A stretch of DNA of 64,000 bases from Gemmatales bacterium. GTDB lineage: Bacteria > Planctomycetota > Planctomycetia > Gemmatales > HRBIN36. The DNA is taken from assembly GCA_025060195.1 (NCBI GenBank), contig JANXCQ010000022.1:16496-80495 (forward strand), read 5' to 3'. Of this stretch, positions 28,536 through 36,861 are shown piece after piece; within the stretch, counting starts at the first letter, position 1; each line of letters opens with the position of its first letter. The position numbers were made by a program, and so were the translations under genes. Below the pieces are notes generated by a model that was given only the letters and a program-made list of their open reading frames with translations, was not told the origin of the DNA and did no database searches.

Positions 28536-28665
28536 GATCGTCGCTCCGAATAGTGGGAGATGGTCTGCATGGAGACCGGCGCGATGTCCCCGGCGCCGAC
28601 TTGAAATAGTCCGCGCCTTGGCGCTGCTTGTACCCGCGAAGGGGTCGGTCGCAAGGTACGTGCGG

Positions 28666-28938
28666 TTAGCCGCCGGCGACTGCGGGAATGATGCTGATCT
28701 GATCGCCGTCTTTAACGGGCGTGTCGAGATTGTCCAGGAAGCGAATATCTTCGTCGTTGAGATAGACGTTAACAAATCGGCGAATCTGGTTCCCGTCGAA
28801 GAGCCGTTGGCGCAGCTCGGGAAATTGGCGGGTAACGTCGTCGAGGACTTGGCCAACGGTTTGGCCTTGACCGAGAACCGTCTCGTGGCCTTGAGTATGA
28901 ATCCGCAGCGGAGAAGGAATCTGCACCGCAATCGCCAT
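28666..28938 (-). CDS. MoaD/ThiS-family sulfur-carrier protein, CysO-like
   Basis: 90 residues from the ATG at 28938, two bases after the stop of the preceding membrane-protein gene. It is a ubiquitin-like fold: QIPSPLRIHTQG start, TVGQVLDDVTRQFPELRQRL helix, VNVYLNDEDIRFLDNLDTPV, and the closing GDQISIIPAVAGG with the terminal Gly-Gly that is adenylated and turned into a thiocarboxylate. The PAVAGG end and IRFL-LDTPV block match CysO, the carrier of the CysM cysteine-synthesis route, better than ThiS. The MoeB-like enzyme at 25294-26400 should activate it. Which acceptor it serves is open: the upstream threonine-synthase-like enzyme is the best candidate. Confidence 0.85.
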   Translation of the reverse strand: MAIAVQIPSPLRIHTQGHETVLGQGQTVGQVLDDVTRQFPELRQRLFDGNQIRRFVNVYLNDEDIRFLDNLDTPVKDGDQISIIPAVAGG

Positions 28939-28940
28939 GA

Positions 28941-29297
28941 TTATCCTCGCAGTGCCAGCATGTGGACAATAATGCCGCAGGCCCAGAAGGTGGTGACAAA
29001 GCTGAGACAGTCGCCAACGGTCAGCCACCAGGGTCGTGCGCGTCCCGCTTCCCAGACCAAGCGCTCAATCCGACGCCATTGGACGTGCAAAATCAGGCCC
29101 AGGAGCAGCAGATAAGTTTCCAGGGTCAGCTTCAGTTCCAGCCAGCGTCCTTGTAACAATGCTATGCTGAGCAACACTTGTGCGGTCATGTAAAAAATGA
29201 GCACTCCCCAACCGACTATCCCCAGCACACGGGCTTCCTGCGGTAATGGGGGCGGTTCTACAGAGGCGTCGGGCCAATCAAATTCCGAGGCAGACAT
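28941..29297 (-). CDS. Small integral membrane protein
   Basis: 118 residues with three likely membrane segments: GIVGWGVLIFYMTAQVLLSIALL, ETYLLLLGLILHVQ, and CLSFVTTFWACGIIVHML. The N-terminus is acidic and proline-rich. It lies between the threonine-synthase-like gene (51 bases) and the sulfur carrier (two bases), so it is surely in the same transcript. No family recognised. Confidence 0.6.
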   Translation of the reverse strand: MSASEFDWPDASVEPPPLPQEARVLGIVGWGVLIFYMTAQVLLSIALLQGRWLELKLTLETYLLLLGLILHVQWRRIERLVWEAGRARPWWLTVGDCLSFVTTFWACGIIVHMLALRG

Positions 29298-29348
29298 CGC
29301 CAGTTTCCTGGGGTCGCTCCGGGACAGGACGAGCTTCGTTCGCTAACT

Positions 29349-30644
29349 TTATTGTACCAAGGCCAGTTGCTTATCTGCGAGGCGTACGGGAGCAACTGTG
29401 CTTTGGCCCGCCTCGAGAAGCTGCTCGAATTCCTCCAGACGTGGGGCGATGCTGGGCGCCTCTTTTAACACTCCGTAAAGCGCTTCCTGAGTTTTCAGGC
29501 CGTTGCCTGTGATGCACAGAACGATTTCTTCGTCGCGTGAAATGTGCCCCTGATCGATGAGCTTTCGCGCCACGGCCAAAGTTACGCCACCTGCGGTCTC
29601 CGCGAACACGCCTTCGGTTTCGGCTAGAAGAGTCATGGCCTCGGCGATTTCTTCATCGGAGGCATCCTCGGCCCAGCCACCTGTTTCGCGGATGACGCGA
29701 ATGGCGAAGTAACCGTCAGCTGGGTCGCCGATGGCCAGCGAGCGGGCGATGGTCTGAGGCGATTTCACCGGCCGATGCGTGTCCCAGCCGTTTTTCACTG
29801 CCGTGCTAATCGGGGCGCAGCCGCTGGCTTGGGCACCATGCACGCGATAGCGCTGCGGCGCCACCCAGCCGAGTTGCTGCAGTTCCTGGAACGCCTTGTG
29901 GATTTTGCCGATCAGACTTCCGCCTGCCATGGGGACGACCACATGCTGCGGCAACCGCCAACCGAGTTGCTCGGCAATCTCGAAGCCCATGGATTTGGAA
30001 CCTTCCGCATAAAACGGCCGTAAGTTGATGTTCACCAGTCCCCAACCGTATTTGAAGGCGATCTGGGTGCACAGCCGATTCACCTGATCGTAGGTGCCCC
30101 GCACGCGAATCAGGTGCGCACCATATACCTGCGTGCCGATGATTTTGGCCAACTCGATTTCCGCAGGCACCAAGATATAGGCGCGCAGTCCCGCCGCGGC
30201 CGCGTTAGCAGCTACGCTGTTGGCTAGGTTCCCCGTGCTGGCGCATCCCACGGTATCAAAGCCGAATTCGCGAGCCTTGCTCAAGGCCACGGCCACGACC
30301 CGGTCTTTGAAGGATAATGTGGGAAAGTTCACCGCGTCGTTTTTGATCCACAGTCGCCGCACACCGAGCGCTTCAGCCAGGCGTGGCGCTGGGAGCAACG
30401 GCGTCCCGCCTACGTGGAGGCCGACGGTCGGCTCACCGTCCAACGGTAACAGTTCGCGGTAACGCCACATGGTGAACGGTCTTTTTTCGACGTCCTGTCG
30501 GCGAACCTGCTGAGCGATCGCCGCATAATCATAGTCCACTTCCAGCGGGCCAAAATCGTCCGAACAGAAATTGATCGGTTCCTGCGCATAGCTTTTGCCA
30601 CACAACCGACATTTCAAGCCGCGTACCAAGGTGGTCTTCACCAT
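29349..30644 (-). CDS. thrC: Threonine-synthase-like PLP enzyme under a SAM-I riboswitch
   Basis: 431 residues; GAGGAGG precedes the ATG. N-terminal zinc-type cysteines (CRLCG at 12-15, FC at 27) fit the archaeal/bacterial threonine-synthase type. PLP parts are clear: GGTPLLPAPRLAEALG, NFPTLSFKDR with the Schiff-base lysine at 113, GCASTGNLANSVAANAA for the phosphate-side loop, and VPMAGGSLIGKI. Threonine synthase converts O-phosphohomoserine to threonine. A SAM-I riboswitch and terminator in its leader, and a sulfur carrier plus MoeB downstream, point instead to methionine or sulfur metabolism. Either it is true ThrC placed under SAM control because it shares O-phosphohomoserine with methionine synthesis, or a paralogue that makes homocysteine. 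The family call is firm, the reaction is open. Confidence 0.8.
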   Translation of the reverse strand: MVKTTLVRGLKCRLCGKSYAQEPINFCSDDFGPLEVDYDYAAIAQQVRRQDVEKRPFTMWRYRELLPLDGEPTVGLHVGGTPLLPAPRLAEALGVRRLWIKNDAVNFPTLSFKDRVVAVALSKAREFGFDTVGCASTGNLANSVAANAAAAGLRAYILVPAEIELAKIIGTQVYGAHLIRVRGTYDQVNRLCTQIAFKYGWGLVNINLRPFYAEGSKSMGFEIAEQLGWRLPQHVVVPMAGGSLIGKIHKAFQELQQLGWVAPQRYRVHGAQASGCAPISTAVKNGWDTHRPVKSPQTIARSLAIGDPADGYFAIRVIRETGGWAEDASDEEIAEAMTLLAETEGVFAETAGGVTLAVARKLIDQGHISRDEEIVLCITGNGLKTQEALYGVLKEAPSIAPRLEEFEQLLEAGQSTVAPVRLADKQLALVQ

Positions 30645-30819
30645 AAGCCTCCTCGATGCCTACTGGGAAAAGGGTCGTATCATGCGGACACAGTGACATT
30701 GCGTTGTCCGAGCGGAGTTAGCGTAAGCCTGAACCACCGCTGGTCCGAACGCTCGCTACGCTTCAGAGTGCCCCAACCCGACCAGCGAACAGGCTCGACG
30801 TCCGACCGCTCCTGGGATC

Positions 30820-30852
30820 AAAAACGCCTCTCCCCGGGGTCGAGAAGAGGCG
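30820..30852 (-). terminator. Rho-independent terminator of the SAM riboswitch leader
   Basis: On the minus strand CGCCTCTTCTC and GGGGAGAGGCG form an 11-base-pair stem (two G-U pairs) with a GACCCC loop, followed by TTTTT. It begins 15 bases after the aptamer, the usual place for the expression platform. It lies 175 bases ahead of the threonine-synthase-like start. Confidence 0.8.
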
Positions 30853-30867
30853 CAAGAATCGTGCTTA

Positions 30868-30986
30868 CGCATCTCATCTCTCCCGGTTCGCTGGCCGGGC
30901 GGGAATTAGCACCTGACGCCGAGTCGCTCGGCCGGTTGCTGTGGCTTCACCGGGCCCGTTCCCTCCGCCACTCTGGATAAGACGCG
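30868..30986 (-). promoter_or_regulatory. SAM-I (S-box) riboswitch aptamer
   Basis: The minus-strand leader has all the S-box landmarks in order. P1 is CGCGTCTTATC paired with GATGAGATGCG, eleven pairs. J1/2 reads CAGAG. Then come GGCGGAGGGA (kink-turn side), GGGCCCGGTGAAGCC, GCAACC, a P3 hairpin GCCGAG/CTCGGC, the invariant GGTGCTAATTCC, and a P4 hairpin CCCGG/CCGGG. SAM binding should favour the following terminator and switch the operon off when SAM is plentiful. The class is long known; its use on this gene set is the point of interest. Confidence 0.93.
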
Positions 30987-31180
30987 TTGGCTAAGCTCGT
31001 TCCCAGAGCGCGCACACGCGACTGTTGCGACAATTTCCCTCGATTCTAGAATCGCCGCGCACCCCAGGCAAGGGCCGCCTCTAATTTTTCCTGCCCCACC
31101 CCTTGACACGTCGAACCGCCCAACAGTTTTTCTGCCCCGCCTCAGCCGAGTCACGCCGACCGTTGCACGACCCTTGCCGC

Positions 31181-31696
31181 TTACGCCCAACCATTGAGTC
31201 GAAGGAAAGTCTCACGCCAATGATATTGTTCTAATAATCCCTCAGTCGGTCGCCCCAGAATTTTGCATGCCACGTACAACGCCTCGACACTGGCCAACCC
31301 ATTGGCAGGATCGGGAAACCATTTCGACACCCGCGGATAAGCCGTGCGGTAACCACGCAACGAACGCGGCGGCACATGGGCAAAGTCGCGCACCATTCGC
31401 TGGGCCCAACGCCAACTGCCATCGAGAATCAACAGCCCGTACGACGCATCCGATTCGGTCAAGGGCGGCCCTTCCGGATCGAGTCGAACATAACGGGCCA
31501 AGTCCAGAAACCGGCGCACGGGCCATGTTACCAATATCACATCGGCTCGATGCCGTAATGGCCACACAGTACACTTTTGCACCCGCTCTTTCGGATGCCG
31601 TACAATAATCGTCGGCGGATACTCGAGCGTGATCCTCGGTTCCTGCATCATGATTCGCAACGTTTTCATCCCTTGACTAAACTTGTTCAAAGACAC
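31181..31696 (-). CDS. TSR3/DTW-like protein, putative aminocarboxypropyl transferase
   Basis: 171 residues; a GTG start at 31696 with AGGA five bases upstream. Internal ATG codons at 31669 and 31651 lack such a site. The middle carries the family core: PTIIVRHPKERVQKCT, DLARYVRLDPEGPPL, YGLLILDGSWRWAQRM (the DxSW position), then LRGYRTAYPRVSKW and GLASVEALYVACKILG. TSR3 and DTW proteins use SAM to add an aminocarboxypropyl group to rRNA or tRNA. Function here is predicted from family only. It lies upstream of the SAM-riboswitch leader in the same direction, with 190 bases to the aptamer. Confidence 0.7.
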   Translation of the reverse strand: MSLNKFSQGMKTLRIMMQEPRITLEYPPTIIVRHPKERVQKCTVWPLRHRADVILVTWPVRRFLDLARYVRLDPEGPPLTESDASYGLLILDGSWRWAQRMVRDFAHVPPRSLRGYRTAYPRVSKWFPDPANGLASVEALYVACKILGRPTEGLLEQYHWRETFLRLNGWA

Positions 31697-31736
31697 GCGA
31701 ATCCTGCGGTGCTCTCTGAACTATTATTCGCCAATA

Positions 31737-33401
31737 TTACTCGCCACGAACGTCCAGCACCCAGTCCTGGTCGTCCGGCGCGTGGAACCGAACTTCGTGC
31801 TCTGCGTCCTGATACTTCGCCGGTTGCGTCTTCCCGCTACGCGGATCGAACCATGATACGCTTTGAAGCGTTTTCGGCAGTGCGTCGCGCCGCAATCGCA
31901 CTGTGCCCCCTCGAGGCAAATAGGCCACCACCCAGCGGTTCTTAGCAGTCGCCGATACCGTAACGAACCGCGTCACATCTCTCGCCCCCGGTTGTTCCAT
32001 CAATAATTGCGGAGCGGGGCGCAACTCGTGCCAAGGATTCGCCGTGAAATACTTTTTGGCCACGCTCACGCCACGTATCCCCTCGGTTTCCAACCCCTCC
32101 GTCCAGACGGGTATGATCCCTAAGCGTTCGTGGCGTTCGGCGGGACCCGGCTTATCGAGCCAGGGCCAGATCGCATGATGGCCGTAGCTTACGCCCGCCG
32201 TCGGCGTAACCAGTAACGACCAGTAAGTCGCCCGACGAATGTGATACGGCGCAAACGGTTTACCGCTGTGATACGAAGGGTGGTCCTCATAGTTCGGCTC
32301 CAGGTTGATCACTGGCTTAATGGGCGAACGCGACCAATGCTGCGCGGGCGGCCCCTCGACCAGCCAACGCAAGTGCGCCTCGTTATCACCGTGGCCCGAT
32401 TGATAACCCAGAAAATCAACCCAGGCCTCCCCGCGAAACTGCTCCCAGACCCAATTCTGCCCCGAGGGATGCAAACTCACCAACCGATCCCGCCGTCTTT
32501 GGGTGAACAACCGACGGCCCAACCGCTTCCATCGCTCTGTATCCCGATAATGACTATCCCCGCCGAGCAACCATACGACCTGATAAGCGCCCCAACGAGC
32601 GATCAGATACTCGCATAACCGCTGTGCCTCTTCTTCCGGAAGCGCCAGCCCCGGATCACTTCCGATGAGCGCCCACAGCAACACCGGCGCTGCTATCATA
32701 TGGTACTCGTTGATCAGGGCCACTTTACCATCCATTCGGCCCAGCACCTCGGGATGCACCCGCAGCCGACCCGCGCGGGAAAAGACATGTTCTTTGAGCG
32801 TCTGCTCCCCACCCCGCCATTGAGTGGAAACGAACTGAATGGCCGTGAACCCCTGCCGCTGCCGTGTCGCCAAATAACGCCGCCATTCCTCCGATGTCGC
32901 CTTAAGCACCCCGTTCCACGCTGTGTCCGCCAACCAGAAAAACGGCGTGCCATCCTGGTGCTCGATATAGGTTCCCGCCGACGCAATCCGCAACGCCCCA
33001 TGTCGGTAAAGCGGATTCTTACCGCGATAGGGTCCCACGCGAAATTTCCCCCGTTGACCGTGTAAGCCGCGGTCAGCATCGGGCCTAGCCTGACTTTGCC
33101 ACGACCACTCCCCTTCCTCATCAGGGCTGAACCGCACCCGCCAGGTACGGCCACCATCCCAGAATGCTTCCCGCACTTGCATCTGGCCCGAAGGACTCAT
33201 AAAAGCAACCTCGACCCGCACATCCCAGAGCGGCTCTTGATAATCCTGCTGCGCGGTAAACGTTACCTCATAAACCCCCCAACGGTGCACATCAAACGAT
33301 GCACCTTGTCCGCCCACGCCAACTAACTGACCCAGCGCCACAATCGCCGCTACCACCGATGTCGCCGCCAAAACCAGCGTCCTCCTTGTGCACACTTGCA
33401 T
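31737..33401 (-). CDS. Secreted DUF4038/DUF5060 glycoside hydrolase-like protein
   Basis: 554 residues from MQVCTRR at 33401; an ATG nine bases earlier is too close to the AGGAGG element. A signal peptide (LVLAATSVVAAIVALGQLVG) opens it. Residues about 35-125 form a DUF5060-like beta sandwich (WGVYEVTFTAQQDYQEP, WDGGRTWRVRFSPDEEGEWSW). The DUF4038 (apiosidase-like TIM barrel) follows: DGTPFFWLADTAWNG, RQGFTAIQF, ARWGAYQVVWLLGGD, VWEQFRGEAWVDFLGYQSGH, and PVINLEPNYED with a candidate catalytic Glu. The C-terminal 90 residues (FVTVSATAKNRWVVAYLPRGG, FDPRSGKTQPA) resemble the collagen-binding-like domain often attached. It probably degrades plant or algal polysaccharide outside the cytoplasm. 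Confidence 0.82.
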   Translation of the reverse strand: MQVCTRRTLVLAATSVVAAIVALGQLVGVGGQGASFDVHRWGVYEVTFTAQQDYQEPLWDVRVEVAFMSPSGQMQVREAFWDGGRTWRVRFSPDEEGEWSWQSQARPDADRGLHGQRGKFRVGPYRGKNPLYRHGALRIASAGTYIEHQDGTPFFWLADTAWNGVLKATSEEWRRYLATRQRQGFTAIQFVSTQWRGGEQTLKEHVFSRAGRLRVHPEVLGRMDGKVALINEYHMIAAPVLLWALIGSDPGLALPEEEAQRLCEYLIARWGAYQVVWLLGGDSHYRDTERWKRLGRRLFTQRRRDRLVSLHPSGQNWVWEQFRGEAWVDFLGYQSGHGDNEAHLRWLVEGPPAQHWSRSPIKPVINLEPNYEDHPSYHSGKPFAPYHIRRATYWSLLVTPTAGVSYGHHAIWPWLDKPGPAERHERLGIIPVWTEGLETEGIRGVSVAKKYFTANPWHELRPAPQLLMEQPGARDVTRFVTVSATAKNRWVVAYLPRGGTVRLRRDALPKTLQSVSWFDPRSGKTQPAKYQDAEHEVRFHAPDDQDWVLDVRGE

Positions 33402-33626
33402 GGTGCCCATTCGCCTCCTGATACGCCCCTTCGTCACTCGACAAGCTTTTGATGATCGGGCCATCAACCTATCCACAAAGTCATCACGAGACTAATGTAG
33501 AATTCCAGATGCGCCAGGCAAAACCCCTCTGCCCGCAAAATTACGCTTGCGGCCCCTGCTTGTTGAGTTTGCTGTCCATTCGCAACACGACCGCGAGGGA
33601 ACGAACCTGCCAGAACGACAAACGCT

Positions 33627-34406
33627 GTGCTAGCCGTGCGTGTCATTCTTTTCGATGCCGTTGGTACGCTCATCGAGCCCCAGCCGAGCGTGGCCGAGGT
33701 GTACGGACGCCTCGGTCGTCGTTACGGCAGCTGTCTAAGTGCCGACGAGATCGTCTTGCGTTTTCGGGCAGCGTTTCGCCGTCAGCAGGAGTACGACCGT
33801 CAACGTCATTGGCGCACCGATGAGAACCGCGAGCGGCAACGCTGGCGCGACATCGTCCGCGACGTGTTTGCCGAGCTGCCCCATACCGAAGGACTTTTCG
33901 ATGACCTTTGGCACCATTTCGCCCGCGCCGACGCCTGGAGCTGTTTCCCCGAAGTAGCAGACGTATTATCCCGCTTGGCCGCGCACGGCTTCCAACTGGG
34001 GATCGCTTCCAACTTCGACCAACGCCTGCGTGCCGTCGCCCACGGCCTGCCAGCGCTGTTACCGTGTCGCTGGATCTTCATCAGCAGCGAACTAGGCTGG
34101 CTCAAACCCGCCGCGGCCTTCTTCGACCGCATTACTGAGATTATCGGAGTCGAAAAGTCGGAAATACTTTACGTCGGTGATGATTATGACACCGATTGTT
34201 ACTCGGCGCTGCGAGCGGGTTGGCACGCCGTGTGGCTCAATCGTACGCCCAACCATGCTGCAACCGAATCAAACGCGGCTCCGCCCAAGCCCGATCTTAC
34301 CATCCCACGCACCGGCGAACACGCTTCGATCCCGCCACGGGCCCCACCCTGTCCCACCGTCACTTCGTTGAACGAGTTGCTAACACTTCTAGTGCCCCGT
34401 CCCTGA
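33627..34406 (+). CDS. HAD-family hydrolase (HDHD3-like)
   Basis: 259 residues from a GTG at 33627. HAD motif I is FDAVGTLIEP (nucleophile Asp; the usual second Asp is Val), motif II is GIASNFD, motif III Lys is in GWLKPAAAFF, and motif IV is LYVGDDYDTDC. The VAEVYGRLGRRYG start and helical cap match the HDHD3/phosphoglycolate-like branch. The last 40 residues are a Pro-rich tail. Replacement of the second Asp in motif I would be unusual for a phosphatase and occurs in dehalogenase-like members, so the activity is uncertain. Confidence 0.75.
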   Translation: MLAVRVILFDAVGTLIEPQPSVAEVYGRLGRRYGSCLSADEIVLRFRAAFRRQQEYDRQRHWRTDENRERQRWRDIVRDVFAELPHTEGLFDDLWHHFARADAWSCFPEVADVLSRLAAHGFQLGIASNFDQRLRAVAHGLPALLPCRWIFISSELGWLKPAAAFFDRITEIIGVEKSEILYVGDDYDTDCYSALRAGWHAVWLNRTPNHAATESNAAPPKPDLTIPRTGEHASIPPRAPPCPTVTSLNELLTLLVPRP

Positions 34407-34499
34407 CCCCGTGATCCGTTCCTGGGTTGATACAATGGAATCCGCGAACGTCTGGGAACAATCGCAAGCTACCCGCACAAGAAACGGACGAGTCTCACT

Positions 34500-35909
34500 A
34501 TGCCCATCCGCAGTTACGAAGACGCCCTGGCCTTCTGGTTTGGTCGCATCAATTACGAACAAACTGGAATGCCCAGCGACTTACGGGCTTTGAAACTTGA
34601 ACGGATGCAAGCCCTGCTGGCCCGGCTGGGACAACCGCAACAACGACTCCGGATTGTGCACATTGCAGGCAGCAAGGGCAAAGGCTCCACGGCCGCCATG
34701 CTGGCCTCCGTGTTGCAAGCGGCAGGCTACCGTACTGGGCTATTCACCTCCCCCCATCTTTGCCGCGTCGAGGAGCGCGTCCAAATCAATGGTCAAGCCA
34801 TCACGCCCAGCGAACTGACGCACCTGATGCGCGAAATCGAGAACGCGTGTACTTCCGTCGAAGCCGCGGGACACGGGCCGCCTACCTTCTTCGAGATTAT
34901 CACCGCTCTAGGCTGGCTCCACTTTGAGCGTCGCCGCGTCGAGTGGGCCGTGATTGAAGTCGGCCTGGGCGGGCGCTTCGATTCGACCAATGTCTGCCGA
35001 CCTCGCGTCGCCGTCATCACCAGTATCAGCCTCGACCACGTGCAACAACTCGGGCCGACTCTGGCACACATCGCTCGCGAAAAGGCCGGCATCATCAAGC
35101 CCGGCATCCCCGTGATTAGCGGGGTGACTGAACCGGAACCCGCCCAGGTCATCCGCCACATCGCCCACCAACACCACGCGCCGCTCCGTGAGTTGGGCAC
35201 CCACTTTGACTACGAGTATTTCCCAGGCCGCTACACGCCTGAGACGTGGTACTGGCCTCGCTTACGCTACACGACCCGCAAAGCGCCCATGGCTTCCTAT
35301 AACGGAAGCTGGGCCGCCGCCCGCGACTACACACTCAACTTGTGGGGCCGACATCAGGCCGCCAACGCCGCCGTCGCTCTCGCCGTCGTGGATTGCCTGC
35401 GCGAACAAGGCGTCGTTATTCCCGAAACCGCATTAGTCGAAGGCTTGCGCAGCGTTCGTTGGCCCGCTCGCATAGAAGTGGTGCGAAACCGACCCGTAAC
35501 CATCCTTGACTGCGCCCACAATCGCGCCTCCATGGCCGCCTTAGTGCAAACGCTACGCGACAGTTTTACCTGGCGTCGGCTCCTGGTCATTCTCGGTTGC
35601 TCCCGCGACAAGGACATCCCCGGTATGCTCGCGGAATTGGCCCCAGTTGTTGATGCCATCTACCTCACTCGCTACTCCGCCAGCCCGCGCGCCGCCGACC
35701 CTCACGAACTCGCTCAACACTGGCCCGGCCACGCCCCTTGCTACGTTTATCCAAGTCCCGAGCAAGCCTGGAAGGCTGCTTGCTCGGCGGCAGAAGCAAA
35801 CGATCTCATCTGCATCACCGGCTCCGTCTTCCTTGCAGGCGAACTCCGCCCCATCATTACAACAGCACCCCTCGCCACACGCCCCGCCACGGAACCCGCA
35901 CAAACCTGA
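34500..35909 (+). CDS. folC: Folylpolyglutamate synthase/dihydrofolate synthase
   Basis: 469 residues, ATG at 34500. The Mur-ligase-type ATP loop HIAGSKGKGSTAAMLASVL is at about 53-71. Then come FTSPHLCRVEERVQING (dihydropteroate loop), PTFFEIITALGWLHFERRRVEWAVIEVGLGGRFDSTN, SLDHVQQLGPTLAHIAREKAGIIKPG and, in the C-terminal domain, RWPARIEVVRNRPVTILDCAHNRASM. It adds glutamate to dihydropteroate and folates. About 40 residues longer than usual, from a loop near FDYEYFPGRYTPETWYW. Monocistronic by appearance. Confidence 0.92.
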   Translation: MPIRSYEDALAFWFGRINYEQTGMPSDLRALKLERMQALLARLGQPQQRLRIVHIAGSKGKGSTAAMLASVLQAAGYRTGLFTSPHLCRVEERVQINGQAITPSELTHLMREIENACTSVEAAGHGPPTFFEIITALGWLHFERRRVEWAVIEVGLGGRFDSTNVCRPRVAVITSISLDHVQQLGPTLAHIAREKAGIIKPGIPVISGVTEPEPAQVIRHIAHQHHAPLRELGTHFDYEYFPGRYTPETWYWPRLRYTTRKAPMASYNGSWAAARDYTLNLWGRHQAANAAVALAVVDCLREQGVVIPETALVEGLRSVRWPARIEVVRNRPVTILDCAHNRASMAALVQTLRDSFTWRRLLVILGCSRDKDIPGMLAELAPVVDAIYLTRYSASPRAADPHELAQHWPGHAPCYVYPSPEQAWKAACSAAEANDLICITGSVFLAGELRPIITTAPLATRPATEPAQT

Positions 35910-36093
35910 CCCTGGCGGAATCCCGACTCCCTGGTCGGAATGGCGCGCTAATCCGACGGCACATCCACTCCGTTATAGGCTAAACTTGTTTACGGCCAAG
36001 ATAACAGTGAGGCGCAGCCTGGGCCAATTCCCAACCGCAGACTGCTTTGGCAAGCACGCCTAATTCTCAACCGCCGAGCACCGGGAACTGTAT

Positions 36094-36546
36094 ATGTGGC
36101 ACACGCTCCTCGAAAAAATCCAGCATGAGGACCTGAGCAGCCTGACGCTTAGTCTCGACAACGGCAGCGCAGTATCCGTGCAACAAATCCTGAGGGTTAG
36201 CGAATCCTTTGTGATTGTGCGGGGACGATGGGCTGGCTCCTCAGAATCCGGCTGGACATTCGTGCTGCCCCTGACACGCATCGTAGCCGTGTGCTTCCCC
36301 CGAGATACTCCCGCTTGGCTCACCGACCGCCCGCCCCCAGAAGCAGTTCCATCCGAACAAGCTCCCCAGCCCAGATTGCCCCCGCAAGCACCGACCGACG
36401 AATCTCCAGCGCCACCTCCCCAAGAAGCAGCCGAGGCCTTGCCACCGCCGCCTTCCCTCGATCCCGCCGCAGCGCAACCTTCCTTAGCGGAACGACTCCA
36501 CGCGCTCCGTCAACGCCTCCGCCAACGTCTGCAGCCATCTTCGTAG
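36094..36546 (+). CDS. Hypothetical protein with proline-rich tail
   Basis: 150 residues. The first 85 form a compact beta-rich domain (LTLSLDNGSAVSVQQILRVSESFVIVRGRWAGSSESG, FVLPLTRIVAVCFP). The rest is Pro/Ala/Gln-rich low complexity ending in a short Arg/Leu helix (LAERLHALRQRLRQRL). No signal peptide. It is a believable gene in a family I cannot name. Confidence 0.5.
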   Translation: MWHTLLEKIQHEDLSSLTLSLDNGSAVSVQQILRVSESFVIVRGRWAGSSESGWTFVLPLTRIVAVCFPRDTPAWLTDRPPPEAVPSEQAPQPRLPPQAPTDESPAPPPQEAAEALPPPPSLDPAAAQPSLAERLHALRQRLRQRLQPSS

Positions 36547-36861
36547 GAATCTCAGTAACCAGCCTTATCCGCTCTGAGCAACTCCCGCCCGTTCCTTATG
36601 CAACAATAAGGGTACCAGGCGAATGCTAATCCCTCCTCTCTGGCGATGGTAGGTCAATGGACGCGGCTGTTGATCTGCAAACGGGTTCCTGGGCGCAGGC
36701 TAATCGCTTATTAAGCAAGCATCACTGACTAAGCAATCATTCGTTATTAGCTTGCTAGCCCCACGAATAAATAATCTCGACTACGCCCTCTACGCAAACT
36801 GATCGCTATACTCCCTATAATTCCCTATGCCCTTCCAATCTTAGTCGGCTGGTAACCCCTT
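36547..36861. other. AT-richer intergenic region
   Basis: About 315 bases with no gene. TATAAT at 36816-36821 is a possible -10 for the DUF72 gene 41 bases downstream, but no matching -35 is found. GCTTATTAAGCAAGC and GTTATTAGCTTGCTAG are weakly repetitive. Nothing further. Confidence 0.35.

Noticed and set aside
28272..28931. Long 219-codon form of the small anchored protein
   Set aside because: The upstream part overlaps the sulfur-carrier gene in another frame. A ribosome site and membrane anchor begin only at 28535.
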